A stretch of DNA of 64,000 nt, taken from NCBI RefSeq assembly GCF_014534645.1, contig NZ_JACVQF010000219.1:62001-126000 (forward strand), given 5' to 3'. How positions within the stretch are numbered: the first letter of the stretch is position 1; every line of letters begins with the position of its first letter. This document shows, one piece after another, positions 9,128 through 17,351 of the stretch. The notes beneath the pieces were generated by a model, which had not been told where the DNA came from, did no database searches, and saw only the letters and a list, made by a program, of their open reading frames with translations. Source of the stretch: Streptomyces griseicoloratus. Its GTDB lineage: Bacteria; Actinomycetota; Actinomycetes; Streptomycetales; Streptomycetaceae. Made by a program: the position numbers and the translations under genes.

Positions 9128-10266
9128 GGAAGGACGTACCCCCTCGGATGAGGTCGGGGAGCGACGGAGTGGACGCTGGGCCGGGAAGGCGGGAGCGAGC
9201 CGGCCGGTCGACGGCCGCCATGCACTGGCGCGGGCCGAGAACCGGCCCTCCGCTGCTTCTTCCGTGTCGTGACCGCACGGTCGGGCTGGTGCAAAGGGCC
9301 TCCCGGGCGGACGGCTCCGTGCCGCCCGCTGAGATCCGACACCCGGGGTTCGGGCATCGACCTGCTTGCCTTATGCCCTCGAACGAGCGCGGCCATGCCA
9401 TGCCACAGGACGGCGCACCGGTGAACTCCTCGTTACGCCGGCCCCTCGTTCCACGCCGGGACGGGTCGCATCGGGGGCGCGGGGAGCGCGGGAGGGCGGG
9501 GACAGAAAAACGGGCCGGTCCGTGGGGGGGAGACGGACCGGCCCGAGGGGGGGTTTCCACCATAACCCTTCGTAAGTGATGCTGCGTGCATCGGCGTGCC
9601 ACAACTACTCTCCGAAGTCGCCCGGCGACGCCGTGGTGGCCACGGAACCCCTTATTCCAGCTGGAATCATGGCCAAAACACAGTGGAATCCCAGGGGAAT
9701 GGTCTGACGAAGGCGGTCTTCCGGTGGAGCCGCCCGCGTCGGCCCCGCTGCGGCCGAATGCCCCCGCATCCCCCGACCGGGTGAACCCTGCGGCGAACGC
9801 CGACTTGACCGCGGCACCGCGCAGCCCCCTCCACTGCACGGTGCCGCCCGCGCAGCTTTGCTGACGCGAATTACGTTGGTCCGAACTTACGCGATCACGC
9901 GGGGCGGGCGCGACCCCCGCAAGGCAAGGCCGGATAACGATGTGGAAACCCTGTGAGGATCGGCGGGCGATTCCGCACATTCCTTCCGGCCGCGGGGATA
10001 TTTGCGAAGGTTTGCGGTTTACCCGCAGAAGTCCCGATCTTCCGCTTCCGCCACGACGAGGACCGGCCGCCGCCCCCGGACCACCCGAATGGACGCTGGC
10101 AGGACAAGAGCTGTCCTACTACGCCCATGACGACGGCCAGGAGGATCAGCTGGGAAGCGGCGACCGCCCGACGGCCGGAACGGCAGTTCCTGGCCAGTGC
10201 CGCCCGGATGGGCACACCGGTGGAGGACGTGGTCGGCACGATGCCCGCCGACCGAGGGCCCGTTGC
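9128..10266. other. Long intergenic stretch without a convincing gene
   Basis: About 1.1 kb. Open frames here lack family resemblance and steady codon bias. The best are a minus-strand frame near 9960-10239 with one hydrophobic segment (SQLILLAVVMGVVGQLL) and a plus-strand frame from 10127, which overlap each other and cannot both be real. The clearest element is the C-rich-loop hairpin at 9511-9545. The left part carries the PhoH promoter region. Confidence 0.4.
9506..9600 (-). ncRNA. Candidate 6C-like small RNA with intrinsic terminator
   Basis: Read on the minus strand, a perfect 13-bp stem (CGGGCCGGTCCGT / ACGGACCGGCCCG) closes a loop containing seven C residues and is followed by GTTTTTC, a true U-tract terminator, rare in Streptomyces. 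Just upstream is a second run of seven C residues after GGTGGAAA, and a small stem GATGC/GCATC lies further upstream. Two C-runs of at least six with a strong 3' hairpin recall the actinobacterial 6C RNA (B11 in mycobacteria). There is no minus-strand gene that this terminator could serve. The 5' end is not located, and identity with the 6C family is inference. Confidence 0.45.
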
Positions 10267-11055
10267 CTACGCCTGCGGCTTGCGGGCCTCGACGAGCTGG
10301 CGTGCGCTGTGGGCGACGAAGGGCCCCTCCGCCTCGATCCGCTCGTGCAGGGCGCGCAGCCGGGGCTCGTACGCCTCGACCGTGAATCCCGGGACCATCC
10401 ACACCACCTTGCGCAGGAAGTGGACGACGGCCCCGACGTCGTGGAACTCCATCCGCAGCCGCTCCGCCCGCAGATCGACGACCTCCAGCCCGGCCGCCTC
10501 GGCACCGGCCCGCTCCCGGTCGGGGTGGCGTGCGTTGCGGTTCTCCTCGGGCTGGGGCCCGAGGAAGTACTCGACGAGCTCGAAGACGCTGCTGGGCCCG
10601 ACGTGCTGGGCGAAGTAGGTGCCGCCGGGCGCGAGGACACGGTCGATCTCCGTCCAGCGGGGCACGACGGGATGACGGCTCACGACGAGATCGAAGGCCC
10701 CGTCCGCGAAGGGGAGCGGCGCGTCCTCGGGCGAGGCGACCACCGCGACCCCGCGGGGCCGGAGCCGGGCGGTGGCCTTGGCGACGTTCGGCGGCCATCC
10801 CTCGGTGGCGACGACGAGCCGGGGCGGGCGGGAGGCGGCCCCGAGCGCGAAGTCCAGCACCTCGCCTCCCCCGGTCTGCACGTCGAGCACGGCGGTGGCC
10901 GACTCCAGCCGGCCGGCCATGGACCGCGCGTACCCCCAGGAGGGCCGGGCCTCGGTGGCCCGCCCCTCGAACCAGGAGAAGTCCCACCCTTCGGTGGGGA
11001 CGGAGGCGCCTTCGGCGACGAGTTCCTCGAAGGTGCGGGGATGTTTCCGAGCCAT
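10267..11055 (-). CDS. Class I SAM-dependent methyltransferase
   Basis: A 262-residue protein with a Rossmann methyltransferase core. Motif I is VLDVQTGGGEVLDFAL (near residues 58-75), an acidic residue follows in LVVATEGW, and the region SPEDAPLPFADGAFDLVVSRHPV gives motifs II-III. Then VLAPGGTYFAQHVGP matches the usual post-core loop. The C-terminal part (FLRKVVWMVPGF) is typical of small actinobacterial methyltransferases of unknown substrate. The ATG at 11055 (MARKHPRTFEEL) is preferred over an in-frame ATG four codons upstream. The next minus-strand gene lies 86 bp upstream. Confidence 0.88.
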   Translation of the reverse strand: MARKHPRTFEELVAEGASVPTEGWDFSWFEGRATEARPSWGYARSMAGRLESATAVLDVQTGGGEVLDFALGAASRPPRLVVATEGWPPNVAKATARLRPRGVAVVASPEDAPLPFADGAFDLVVSRHPVVPRWTEIDRVLAPGGTYFAQHVGPSSVFELVEYFLGPQPEENRNARHPDRERAGAEAAGLEVVDLRAERLRMEFHDVGAVVHFLRKVVWMVPGFTVEAYEPRLRALHERIEAEGPFVAHSARQLVEARKPQA

Positions 11056-11141
11056 GAGACCGATCATTGCAGGGGACGGACATTGGCAGGGGGTGGCGAC
11101 GCCCGGGGCCGGACGGGTACGGCCGTGCGCGGACGGCGGGC

Positions 11142-12014
11142 TCAGGCCACCAGCGGGCGGACCTCCTGGGCCGCGAACCGTACGAAGCCCTCCGGGTCGG
11201 GCTCGTCCCCGGTCGGCTGGAGGATCACGGTGTCGGCCCCGGCCTCGGCCAGCCGCTGGACGGCCTTGGCGACGGCACCCGCGTCCCCGGCGACCGCCAG
11301 ATCCGGAACGGAGCCGAGACCTTCGGCGACCAGTTCGGCCCGCAGCCGGTCGGCGGCACCGGGCCCCGTGGCGGCGAGGAGGTAGACGACGACCTCGTGC
11401 GGCTCGGTCCGCCCGGCCGCCTCCCGCCCCTCGTCGATGAGCCGGCGGGCGCGCCGCACTCCGTCGGGCGCGGTGGCCGCGGTGAGAATCGTCCCGTCGG
11501 CGGCCTCGCCGGCCAGCCGCAGCGAACGGGGCCCGGTGGCACCGGCGAGCACCTGGACGTCCCCCTCCGGCGGCCAGTCGAGCGCCACGTCGTCGAGCCG
11601 GACGTACCGCCCGTCGGTGGTCACCCGCTCCCCGCGCAGCAGGGCCCGCAGGGCGAGCAGGTGCTCGCGCAGCAGGGTGACGGGCGACTCGACCCGCGCC
11701 CCGACCTGCCCCATCCAGTCCTGCACACCGTGACCGACGCCGAGGATCGCGCGTCCCGGGAACATCCGGTGCAGTGTGGCGGCCTCCATGGCGGTGATCG
11801 CGACGTTCCGGAGCGGCACGGGCAGCAGCCCGACCCCGACCCGCACCCGCTCGGTCCACGCCAGCGCAGCGCCGGCCGTCGAGATCCCTCCTTCGCGGAA
11901 GCAGTCCTCCCAGAGCCACAGCTCCTCCAGGCCCGACTCGTCGGCGGCACGGCAGACGTCACGCAGGCGTTCGGGGGCCAGTTGGGGACGGAAGACAGCA
12001 CCGAGTCCAGTCAT
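11142..12014 (-). CDS. LLM-class (F420-dependent) oxidoreductase
   Basis: A 290-residue luciferase-like monooxygenase-fold protein. It shows the N-terminal strand and GLEELWLWEDCF, the segment ERVRVGVGLLPVPLRNVAITAMEAATLHRMFPGR typical of F420-dependent flavin-like oxidoreductases, and LGVGHGVQDWM. Such enzymes use coenzyme F420 or FMN. The substrate is unknown. GGAAGA before ATG 12014 supports the start. It probably shares a transcript with the methyltransferase downstream. Confidence 0.9.
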   Translation of the reverse strand: MTGLGAVFRPQLAPERLRDVCRAADESGLEELWLWEDCFREGGISTAGAALAWTERVRVGVGLLPVPLRNVAITAMEAATLHRMFPGRAILGVGHGVQDWMGQVGARVESPVTLLREHLLALRALLRGERVTTDGRYVRLDDVALDWPPEGDVQVLAGATGPRSLRLAGEAADGTILTAATAPDGVRRARRLIDEGREAAGRTEPHEVVVYLLAATGPGAADRLRAELVAEGLGSVPDLAVAGDAGAVAKAVQRLAEAGADTVILQPTGDEPDPEGFVRFAAQEVRPLVA

Positions 12015-12138
12015 GGGGTCTTCCTATCTCGGGCGGCGCCGGCCGACAACAGCATTACGGGGCGCCGGCCCGTGTGGGGCCCCGGTCTTCGTGGGTACGT
12101 TCGGTCGGGACACCGGTGGTACGGAGGGGGCCTGGTTC

Positions 12139-12552
12139 ATGGGGCGGCGCTGGGTGGACGGGCGGGGGGCCCTGGTCGTACGGGGTGGCCCGGGTGCGGC
12201 GGACGTCCGGGTGCCGCTGGAGGTAGCCGCCTCCTACCGGACGCGCACCAAGGGCCTGTTGGGGCGCGACCACGTCGACGGGGCGCTGCTGCTCTCCCCC
12301 GCGAACAGCGTGCACACCTTCGGCATGCGCATCCCCATCGACGTCGCCTACCTCGACCGCCGGCTCACCGTCATCGCCGTGCGCACCATGCGGCCGGGGC
12401 GGCTGGGGCTGCCCCGGTTCCGCTCCCGGCACGTGGTGGAGGCGGAGGCCGGGGCGATGGCGGGGTGGGGGCTGCGGGTGGGGACGCGGGTGGAGGTCGT
12501 GGAGGGCCGGCCGTCGGGTTCCTCGGGCGAGGCCCCGGGCCCTCTGGGCTGA
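12139..12552 (+). CDS. DUF192 family protein
   Basis: A 137-residue protein whose central part (residues about 30-115) is a DUF192 domain: VPLEVAASYRTRTKGLLGRDHVDGALLL, SVHTFGMRIPIDVAYLDRRLTVI and RHVVEAEAGAM are its conserved blocks. Function of the family is not established. ATG 12139 is the start, supported by GGAGGGGG at 12123-12130; the open frame extends upstream over the oxidoreductase gene but without domain content. In Streptomyces such genes often lie beside tad loci, and this one is convergent with the tad operon. Confidence 0.88.
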   Translation: MGRRWVDGRGALVVRGGPGAADVRVPLEVAASYRTRTKGLLGRDHVDGALLLSPANSVHTFGMRIPIDVAYLDRRLTVIAVRTMRPGRLGLPRFRSRHVVEAEAGAMAGWGLRVGTRVEVVEGRPSGSSGEAPGPLG

Positions 12553-12566
12553 GCGCGGTGACGTGA

Positions 12567-12588
12567 CCCCGGCCCGCCGTGGCCGGGG
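12567..12588. terminator. Hairpin between DUF192 and OmpA-like genes
   Basis: A perfect 8-bp stem CCCCGGCC / GGCCGGGG with a 6-nt loop between convergent genes; a likely terminator for both. Confidence 0.55.
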
Positions 12589-12670
12589 AGCGACCGTGCT
12601 CACGGAACTGGCCGGGGAACTCGGGGCGCGGTAGCGGTGGGTGACGTTCATCGGTTGGCGGCTGCGACGG

Positions 12671-13291
12671 TCACTCTTCTGAGCGGGGGAAGGAGACTTC
12701 GACCCGGCGGTTCTTCTTGCGGCCGGCCTCCGTCGAGTTGTCGGCGATGGGGTACTGCTCGCCGTAGCCCCGGACCTCGTACGTGATGCCGGCGTCGTTC
12801 AGCTCCTGCACCAGGAGTTCCTGGACGGCGTTGGCCCGCTGCTTGGACAGGACGTCGCCGTGTGCGGAGGAGCCGAGGTTGTCGGTGAAGCCGAAGACGC
12901 GGACCTTGGTGGCGTTCTGGGTCTTGATCTCCTCGGCGATACCGGAGATCCGGGACTTCGCCTCGGCACCGAGCTTGGCGCTGTCCTTGCCGAACAGCAC
13001 CTCGGCCTGGAGCGCGAACTTCACGTCCGAGTTGGTGTCCTCCCGCCGCTCGTCCCCGCTCTGATCCTCCACGACCGACTTGATGTCCAACACCTTGGCC
13101 TGCGCGAGGGTCGCCCCGTCGGGAAGCTTCAGGTCGGGGTCGTCGGGGTCCACCTCGACGGGGGCGGGGGCGGAGGCTTCGGTGCCGGGGGGGACGTTCG
13201 GGTTGTCGTCGGCGTGGGCCCACGTCGTGCCGACGACGTTCGTGGCCACGAAGAAGGAGGCGGTGAGGAGGATTGTGAGGCGGGTGTTCAT
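12671..13291 (-). CDS. Secreted OmpA-family peptidoglycan-binding protein
   Basis: A protein of 206 residues. The signal peptide (MNTRLTILLTASFFVATNVVGTTWAHA) is followed by a short linker and a C-terminal OmpA domain (residues about 85-205) with VLFGKDSAKL, VRVFGFTDNLGS, LSKQRANAVQELL and NRRVEVSFP. OmpA domains bind peptidoglycan. It is the last gene of the tad operon and may anchor the apparatus to the cell wall. An alternative GTG start at 13303 overlaps the stop of the preceding gene (GTGA). ATG 13291 is preferred because GTGAGG sits at ribosome-binding distance and the signal peptide begins there. Confidence 0.9.
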   Translation of the reverse strand: MNTRLTILLTASFFVATNVVGTTWAHADDNPNVPPGTEASAPAPVEVDPDDPDLKLPDGATLAQAKVLDIKSVVEDQSGDERREDTNSDVKFALQAEVLFGKDSAKLGAEAKSRISGIAEEIKTQNATKVRVFGFTDNLGSSAHGDVLSKQRANAVQELLVQELNDAGITYEVRGYGEQYPIADNSTEAGRKKNRRVEVSFPRSEE

Positions 13292-13299
13292 TGTCGGCC

Positions 13300-13878
13300 T
13301 CACCCGGAGATCTCAATGGGCGCGGACGCAAAAGTGGGCAGCTGGAAGGTGACTTCCTCCGTGTCGGCGGGAGGTGCTGGGAACTGCATGAAGACAGAGA
13401 TGGACGCGCCCGGCTTGATCCTGGGCATGTCCGTGGTCGTCAGAGGACGGCCGTCGGTGTCACGCAGCACGTAGTACCGCTTTTTGTTGGCGGAGTCCAC
13501 GAGGGTTGCCCCCCCGAGCGACCCGCCGTGCCGCATGATCTCGGTCTCGTCACCCCGTGTCTGAATCGGAATACGAGCGGCCTCCGCACCGTCATTCTTG
13601 ATCTCCCCGCTCACGGTCACAAATCCACCCGCGTCCCGGGCCGCGGAATCGATCGTGAGAATCAGGCCGTCCTGCCCTTTCAGTTCAGCCAGCGGGGCGT
13701 CCGTACCCTGCTGGGAGCTGGGTCCTGCCTTACCACCGGAGGTGGCGGACGCCGATGCCTTGGGCTTTTCGTCGTTGCCGCTCCCGCCGCCGCAGCCGGC
13801 CACACCGAGGGCCAATCCAGCCGCAACGGCCGTCGCGGCCATCCCTCTGCGGGCCTTCGCCGTGAACCGAATGTTCAT
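13300..13878 (-). CDS. Tad-locus lipoprotein of unknown function
   Basis: A 192-residue predicted lipoprotein: positively charged N-terminus, hydrophobic stretch and lipobox LGVAGC (cysteine near residue 29). A Ser/Gly/Lys-rich linker is followed by a domain of about 130 residues, probably beta-rich (LILTIDSAARDAGGFVTVSGEIKNDG, PPADTEEVTFQLPTF). That domain resembles the extracellular immunoglobulin-like modules of surface lipoproteins, but I recognise no named family. It is followed directly by the OmpA-like gene and belongs to the tad operon. A surface-exposed accessory role is inference. Confidence 0.82.
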   Translation of the reverse strand: MNIRFTAKARRGMAATAVAAGLALGVAGCGGGSGNDEKPKASASATSGGKAGPSSQQGTDAPLAELKGQDGLILTIDSAARDAGGFVTVSGEIKNDGAEAARIPIQTRGDETEIMRHGGSLGGATLVDSANKKRYYVLRDTDGRPLTTTDMPRIKPGASISVFMQFPAPPADTEEVTFQLPTFASAPIEISG

Positions 13879-13912
13879 GACTCAGCTTCCTTCGTCTCTC
13901 ATCGTTCGCTTG

Positions 13913-14500
13913 TCAGTCGGCCAGATGGACGTCAAAAAGGTCTTGGGGCTCTGGAAGTTCAGCGAGATCGTCGGGGTCCAGGTCCCATTGTTGGTTCTCG
14001 CAAGTGAGCCTGGGCAGCTCGTCGTCCGCCACCGGGAGTTCGAACGAGCAGCGGGGTTCGATGACGGCGGTGGCGGAATCTCTCGCCTTCTTGTCCTCCG
14101 TGCCCGGCACGATGGTGTCGCCGACCGGCTCGTTGGTCTCGACAGCGACCGTGTAGGCCAAGAGCCCCTTCGGATCGCAATCCTCCAGTCGGGCGTCATT
14201 CTGCGCCGCGAGTTGAGCCGCACGCGCACAGGGCTTCCCTGTCGGCCCTATGCCGTCGAAGATGTCCTGCCACAAATCCGGCTTCAGCACGTTCTCCAGC
14301 CAGTGGTCCGCGAGGTGGTCTCGCGTCTCCTGAGCTGCCGCGAGTGCGGCGGCATCCGCCGCCGTCCGAGCCTCGTTACGAGTCGCCGCGGCCTGGCCCA
14401 CCGCAAAGTAAGCGAACGCAAGAAAGAGCAGACCCGCCACCACCGTGATGTAGATGGGGAAGGCCTGCCCTGCGTCGTTGCGACCGGGACGCCGGATCAG
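13913..14500 (-). CDS. TadE/TadG-like pilus assembly protein (CTG start)
   Basis: A protein of about 195 residues with one N-terminal membrane helix (FPIYITVVAGLLFLAFAYF) preceded by RNDAGQ, followed by RTAADAAALAAAQ, which is the usual TadG/TadE-like segment. The rest is extracellular, with paired cysteines. No ATG, GTG or TTG lies before the helix; the first plausible start is CTG at 14500, which overlaps the stop of the upstream pilin gene as CTGA. A start at an internal GTG would cut the membrane helix. It is likely a minor pseudopilin of the Tad system. Confidence 0.75.
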   Translation of the reverse strand: MIRRPGRNDAGQAFPIYITVVAGLLFLAFAYFAVGQAAATRNEARTAADAAALAAAQETRDHLADHWLENVLKPDLWQDIFDGIGPTGKPCARAAQLAAQNDARLEDCDPKGLLAYTVAVETNEPVGDTIVPGTEDKKARDSATAVIEPRCSFELPVADDELPRLTCENQQWDLDPDDLAELPEPQDLFDVHLAD

Positions 14501-14691
14501 TCGACGACCTCGTCGATCTTGTCGGTGATCGCGTTGTAAATCGTCTCGCCGATATCCGTCCCCGTAATGGCCAGCACGATCGCCACCACCACCGCGATGA
14601 TCCCCAGATACTCCACCGCCGTCTGCCCCTTGTCGTTCCGGGCGGTGCGGTTCCGCAGGTACGTGGCGGTGGTGTGGAGCCAGTTGGTCAT
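14497..14691 (-). CDS. Flp-type prepilin
   Basis: A 64-residue protein with the class III prepilin pattern: basic leader, then G|QTAVEYLG with Glu at +5 and Tyr at +6 after the predicted cleavage, followed by the hydrophobic stretch IIAVVVAIVLAITG. This fits the major Flp pilin of Tad systems. GGAGGGG precedes ATG 14691. It sits between the response regulator gene and the TadE/G-like gene and is translationally coupled to the latter. No prepilin peptidase is seen in the window, so cleavage must rely on an enzyme encoded elsewhere. Confidence 0.85.
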   Translation of the reverse strand: MTNWLHTTATYLRNRTARNDKGQTAVEYLGIIAVVVAIVLAITGTDIGETIYNAITDKIDEVVD

Positions 14692-14802
14692 GGTGTTCCC
14701 CTCCAGGGTGGCCGGTGCCGCGTTCGGCCTCTGGAAGGTACGGCGGGACACCTCGTCCCGCGGAGGGCCCCAGGGCCCAATTCCGGGCCCAATCGGTGAA
14801 GG

Positions 14803-15687
14803 TCATCGCGGATCACCCCAGGCCCGCCGGGAGTCCGGTGCCGCGCCGAGCCACTTGGCGGCGGCCTCGGCGCGGCTGGTGCTGTGGAGCTTGGCGAAGA
14901 TGCGGTTGATGTGGTTCTTGACCGTCTTCTCGCTGATGAAGCACGCGGCGGCGATCTGCTGGTTGTTCATGCCGGACGCGATGAGGTCCATGATCTCCGC
15001 CTCCCTCGTGCTCAGTTGGAACCTCGACCGGAACGACGACCTGTCAGGAGTACCGGACGACGACTGTCCCACAGATGGTTGCAGTTGCGAAAGAGGATGT
15101 GCCGAAATCGCGCTATCGGGCGGCGGGCCGAGGGGCGTTGACTTCGGCAGCGCATGTGCATTCGCACTCTGGCGGCCGCCACCCAGCCCCTCCGGCAGGC
15201 CCTCCTCCTCCCGCAGCCGGGCCAGCAGCGCGCCCGCCGCCGTCGGTGTGACGTGGGCCCTGCCCTCTCTGACGTCCCGCAGCGCCGTCACCAGTTGGTC
15301 GGCCGTGAACTCGCCGTGGACCAGGTAGCCGCCCGCCCCCCGGCGCAGTGCCTCCCGCACGATCTCCGACTCCCTGCTGTACGTCAGCATGATCACCGGT
15401 GCGATCCCCACCAGGTACGGGAGTGCCGAGATGCCGTCGACGCCGGGCATGCGGACGTCCAGGAGGACGACGTCGGGGCAGTGCCGGTCGGCCGCCTCGC
15501 AGGCCGCCCGGCCGTCCGCGGCCTCGGCGACGACCGTGATGTCCTCCCGCCCGGAGAGCAGGGCGGTGAGGCCGGCCCGGACGACCGGGTTGTCGTCCGC
15601 GACGACCACCCGCAGCGGGGGCGTCGGGGCCGGGGCGGGGATGGCGTGGTGGAGTGGGCTCCGGGTCCGGTCCGGGTCGTCCGGCAT
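14803..15687 (-). CDS. LuxR/NarL-family response regulator of the tad operon
   Basis: A 294-residue response regulator. The receiver domain (residues about 25-145) has the acidic pair in VVVADDNPVVRAGL, the phospho-acceptor in DVVLLDVRMPGVDG and the switch threonine/lysine positions in IMLTYSRESE. A Ser/Pro-rich linker of about 65 residues follows. The C-terminal LuxR helix-turn-helix (about 225-285) is LSTREAEIMDLIASG...EKTVKNHINRIFAKL. GAGGAGG precedes ATG 15687. The sensor kinase gene lies just upstream in the same operon, so this is its probable partner, likely controlling the tad genes themselves. Confidence 0.94.
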   Translation of the reverse strand: MPDDPDRTRSPLHHAIPAPAPTPPLRVVVADDNPVVRAGLTALLSGREDITVVAEAADGRAACEAADRHCPDVVLLDVRMPGVDGISALPYLVGIAPVIMLTYSRESEIVREALRRGAGGYLVHGEFTADQLVTALRDVREGRAHVTPTAAGALLARLREEEGLPEGLGGGRQSANAHALPKSTPLGPPPDSAISAHPLSQLQPSVGQSSSGTPDRSSFRSRFQLSTREAEIMDLIASGMNNQQIAAACFISEKTVKNHINRIFAKLHSTSRAEAAAKWLGAAPDSRRAWGDPR

Positions 15688-15732
15688 CGGGGGGCCTCCT
15701 CTCCTGTCGTGGGGGGGTCGGTTGCCGCGTGC

Positions 15733-17340
15733 TCATGTCTGTGGCCGCGGGTCCGGGGGCGTCAGTGCGGCCAGGGGGAGGTCGAGGCGGACCTCCGTGC
15801 CCCTGGGGTGGTCGCCCCGGCCGATGCGGATGCGTGCTCCGACCGAGGCGGCCCGCTCGACCATGCCGACCAGGCCGAAGTGACCCGCGTGGCGGAGCTG
15901 TTCGAGGGTGGTGCCCGGGGGGAGGCCGCGGCCGTCGTCGTACACGCTGATGCGCAGCAGGTCGCCGTGGACGCCCGCGTGGACGTCCACGCGGGTGGGC
16001 GACGCGTGGCGGTGGGCGTTCTCCATGGCTTCGGAGGCGATGGTCAGGAGTTGGCGGGCCACCGCCGGGGGGACGGCCGGCACGGCCCGGTCCGGGGTGG
16101 GGTGGTGGTACGTGGCGGGGACGCCGGTGCGGGCGGAGAAGTCCCTGGTGCGCGCCGCCAGTTCCGTCGTGACGTCCGTGGCATGGGACGGGTCGGCCTC
16201 GCGGCGCAGGTCGGTGAGGAGTTCGCGGGACTCGGCGGCGGCTCGACGGGCCGAGCGGGCCACCAGGTCCGCCTGCCGTCTGATCAGCGCCGGGTCCGGG
16301 CGGTCGCCGCCGGCCGTGGTGGCCAGTCCCTCGGCGGCCAGGGCCACGCCGTGCAGGGTCTTGGCCACGGAGTCGTGCAGTTCACGGGCCAGGCGGGCGC
16401 GTTCGGCGCTCACCGCCTCCGTGACGGCCAGCCGGGCCTGCACGGCCGTCAGGGCCTGGGTGGCGGAGCCGAAGCGGAGCAGGAGGTTGCGCAGGCTCGA
16501 TCCCACGGCTCCGGCGATGACACAGAGGCCGGGGAGGAGCGATGCCTCCGCCGGACCCGGGCGCGGGTCCTCCAGCGTCGCGTGGACGAGGAGCAGGAGC
16601 AGGGACTGGAGGGAGGCGAAGACGGCCGCGCCGCGCCAGCCGTAGACCAGTCCCGCGAGGAGCGGGGTGCAGACGCTGACGTAGGCCAGTGTCGTGTCGG
16701 GGCCCGCCGAGATCAGGAGCAGGAAGCCGAAGAGGGTGTCCACCGCGAGGAGGGTGGGGTGGCGCAGGAGGAGGGGGCCGAAGCGTTCCCAGTCCCGGAA
16801 GAGGACGTAGGAGCCCATGAAGGTGACGACCACGGCGGCCCCGACCAGGCGCGCGCCCAGGCCCGGGTTGGCGTTGAGGAGGGCGGCGGGGGCGGCCACG
16901 GCGATCATGGCCAGGCGGAAGCCGAAGACCTGGCGGCACAGGGCCTGGAGGGCGTTCACCTGGAGGGTGATGGCGGGTGCGGGCCCGGGTGTGGGCCCGG
17001 GTACCGGGTCCTGGCTGTGCGCGGCCTCCGACCCTGCGACGGCGGCGGTGACGTCGGCCGGCCGGTCGTGCGCGGGCGTCCGTGGCGCCGGTGCGGGCCC
17101 CGGCTGCCTCGGCATCCCCGGCAGCGGTGCCTCGGCCGGCTCCCAGCCCGGCGGCAGTGCAGGCGTCGCCGTCGTCACCGGGACGTCGGGGGCGCCCGTG
17201 CGGGCGTGGGCCGGCAGGACCGTGCCCGCCGGCGGGGTGGTGATGACCGGCGGTCCCGGGCGGCGGCGCAGGCGCCTGGTGGGCCTCTCGGCCGGCTCCT
17301 GGGCCACCAGGTCATTCGCCGGCGGGTTCGTGGTCGGCAT
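15733..17340 (-). CDS. Membrane sensor histidine kinase of the tad operon
   Basis: A 535-residue kinase. A Pro-rich cytosolic N-terminus of about 130 residues is followed by five or six membrane helices (about 140-290), a HisKA_3 dimerisation domain with the phospho-histidine in RARLARELHDSVAKTLHG (near 330), and an HATPase with N-box EAMENAHRHA and G-box DDGRGLPP. This is the NarX/DesK-type architecture that pairs with LuxR-type regulators such as the adjacent one. It lies 11 bp downstream of tadC. No extracellular sensing domain is seen, so it probably senses within the membrane. Confidence 0.94.
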   Translation of the reverse strand: MPTTNPPANDLVAQEPAERPTRRLRRRPGPPVITTPPAGTVLPAHARTGAPDVPVTTATPALPPGWEPAEAPLPGMPRQPGPAPAPRTPAHDRPADVTAAVAGSEAAHSQDPVPGPTPGPAPAITLQVNALQALCRQVFGFRLAMIAVAAPAALLNANPGLGARLVGAAVVVTFMGSYVLFRDWERFGPLLLRHPTLLAVDTLFGFLLLISAGPDTTLAYVSVCTPLLAGLVYGWRGAAVFASLQSLLLLLVHATLEDPRPGPAEASLLPGLCVIAGAVGSSLRNLLLRFGSATQALTAVQARLAVTEAVSAERARLARELHDSVAKTLHGVALAAEGLATTAGGDRPDPALIRRQADLVARSARRAAAESRELLTDLRREADPSHATDVTTELAARTRDFSARTGVPATYHHPTPDRAVPAVPPAVARQLLTIASEAMENAHRHASPTRVDVHAGVHGDLLRISVYDDGRGLPPGTTLEQLRHAGHFGLVGMVERAASVGARIRIGRGDHPRGTEVRLDLPLAALTPPDPRPQT

Positions 17341-17351
17341 GTCGTCCTCCC

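Noticed and set aside
7968-9980. A 670-residue minus-strand open frame over the PhoH gene
   Set aside because: It is in another frame of the PhoH coding region, is rich in Arg/Pro/Ala, and has no domain. It is a GC-rich shadow.
9953-10240. A gene in the gap after PhoH (plus frame from 10127 or minus frame ending near 9960)
   Set aside because: The two candidates overlap on opposite strands, show no family resemblance, and the GC bias of both could be a by-product of the high GC content.
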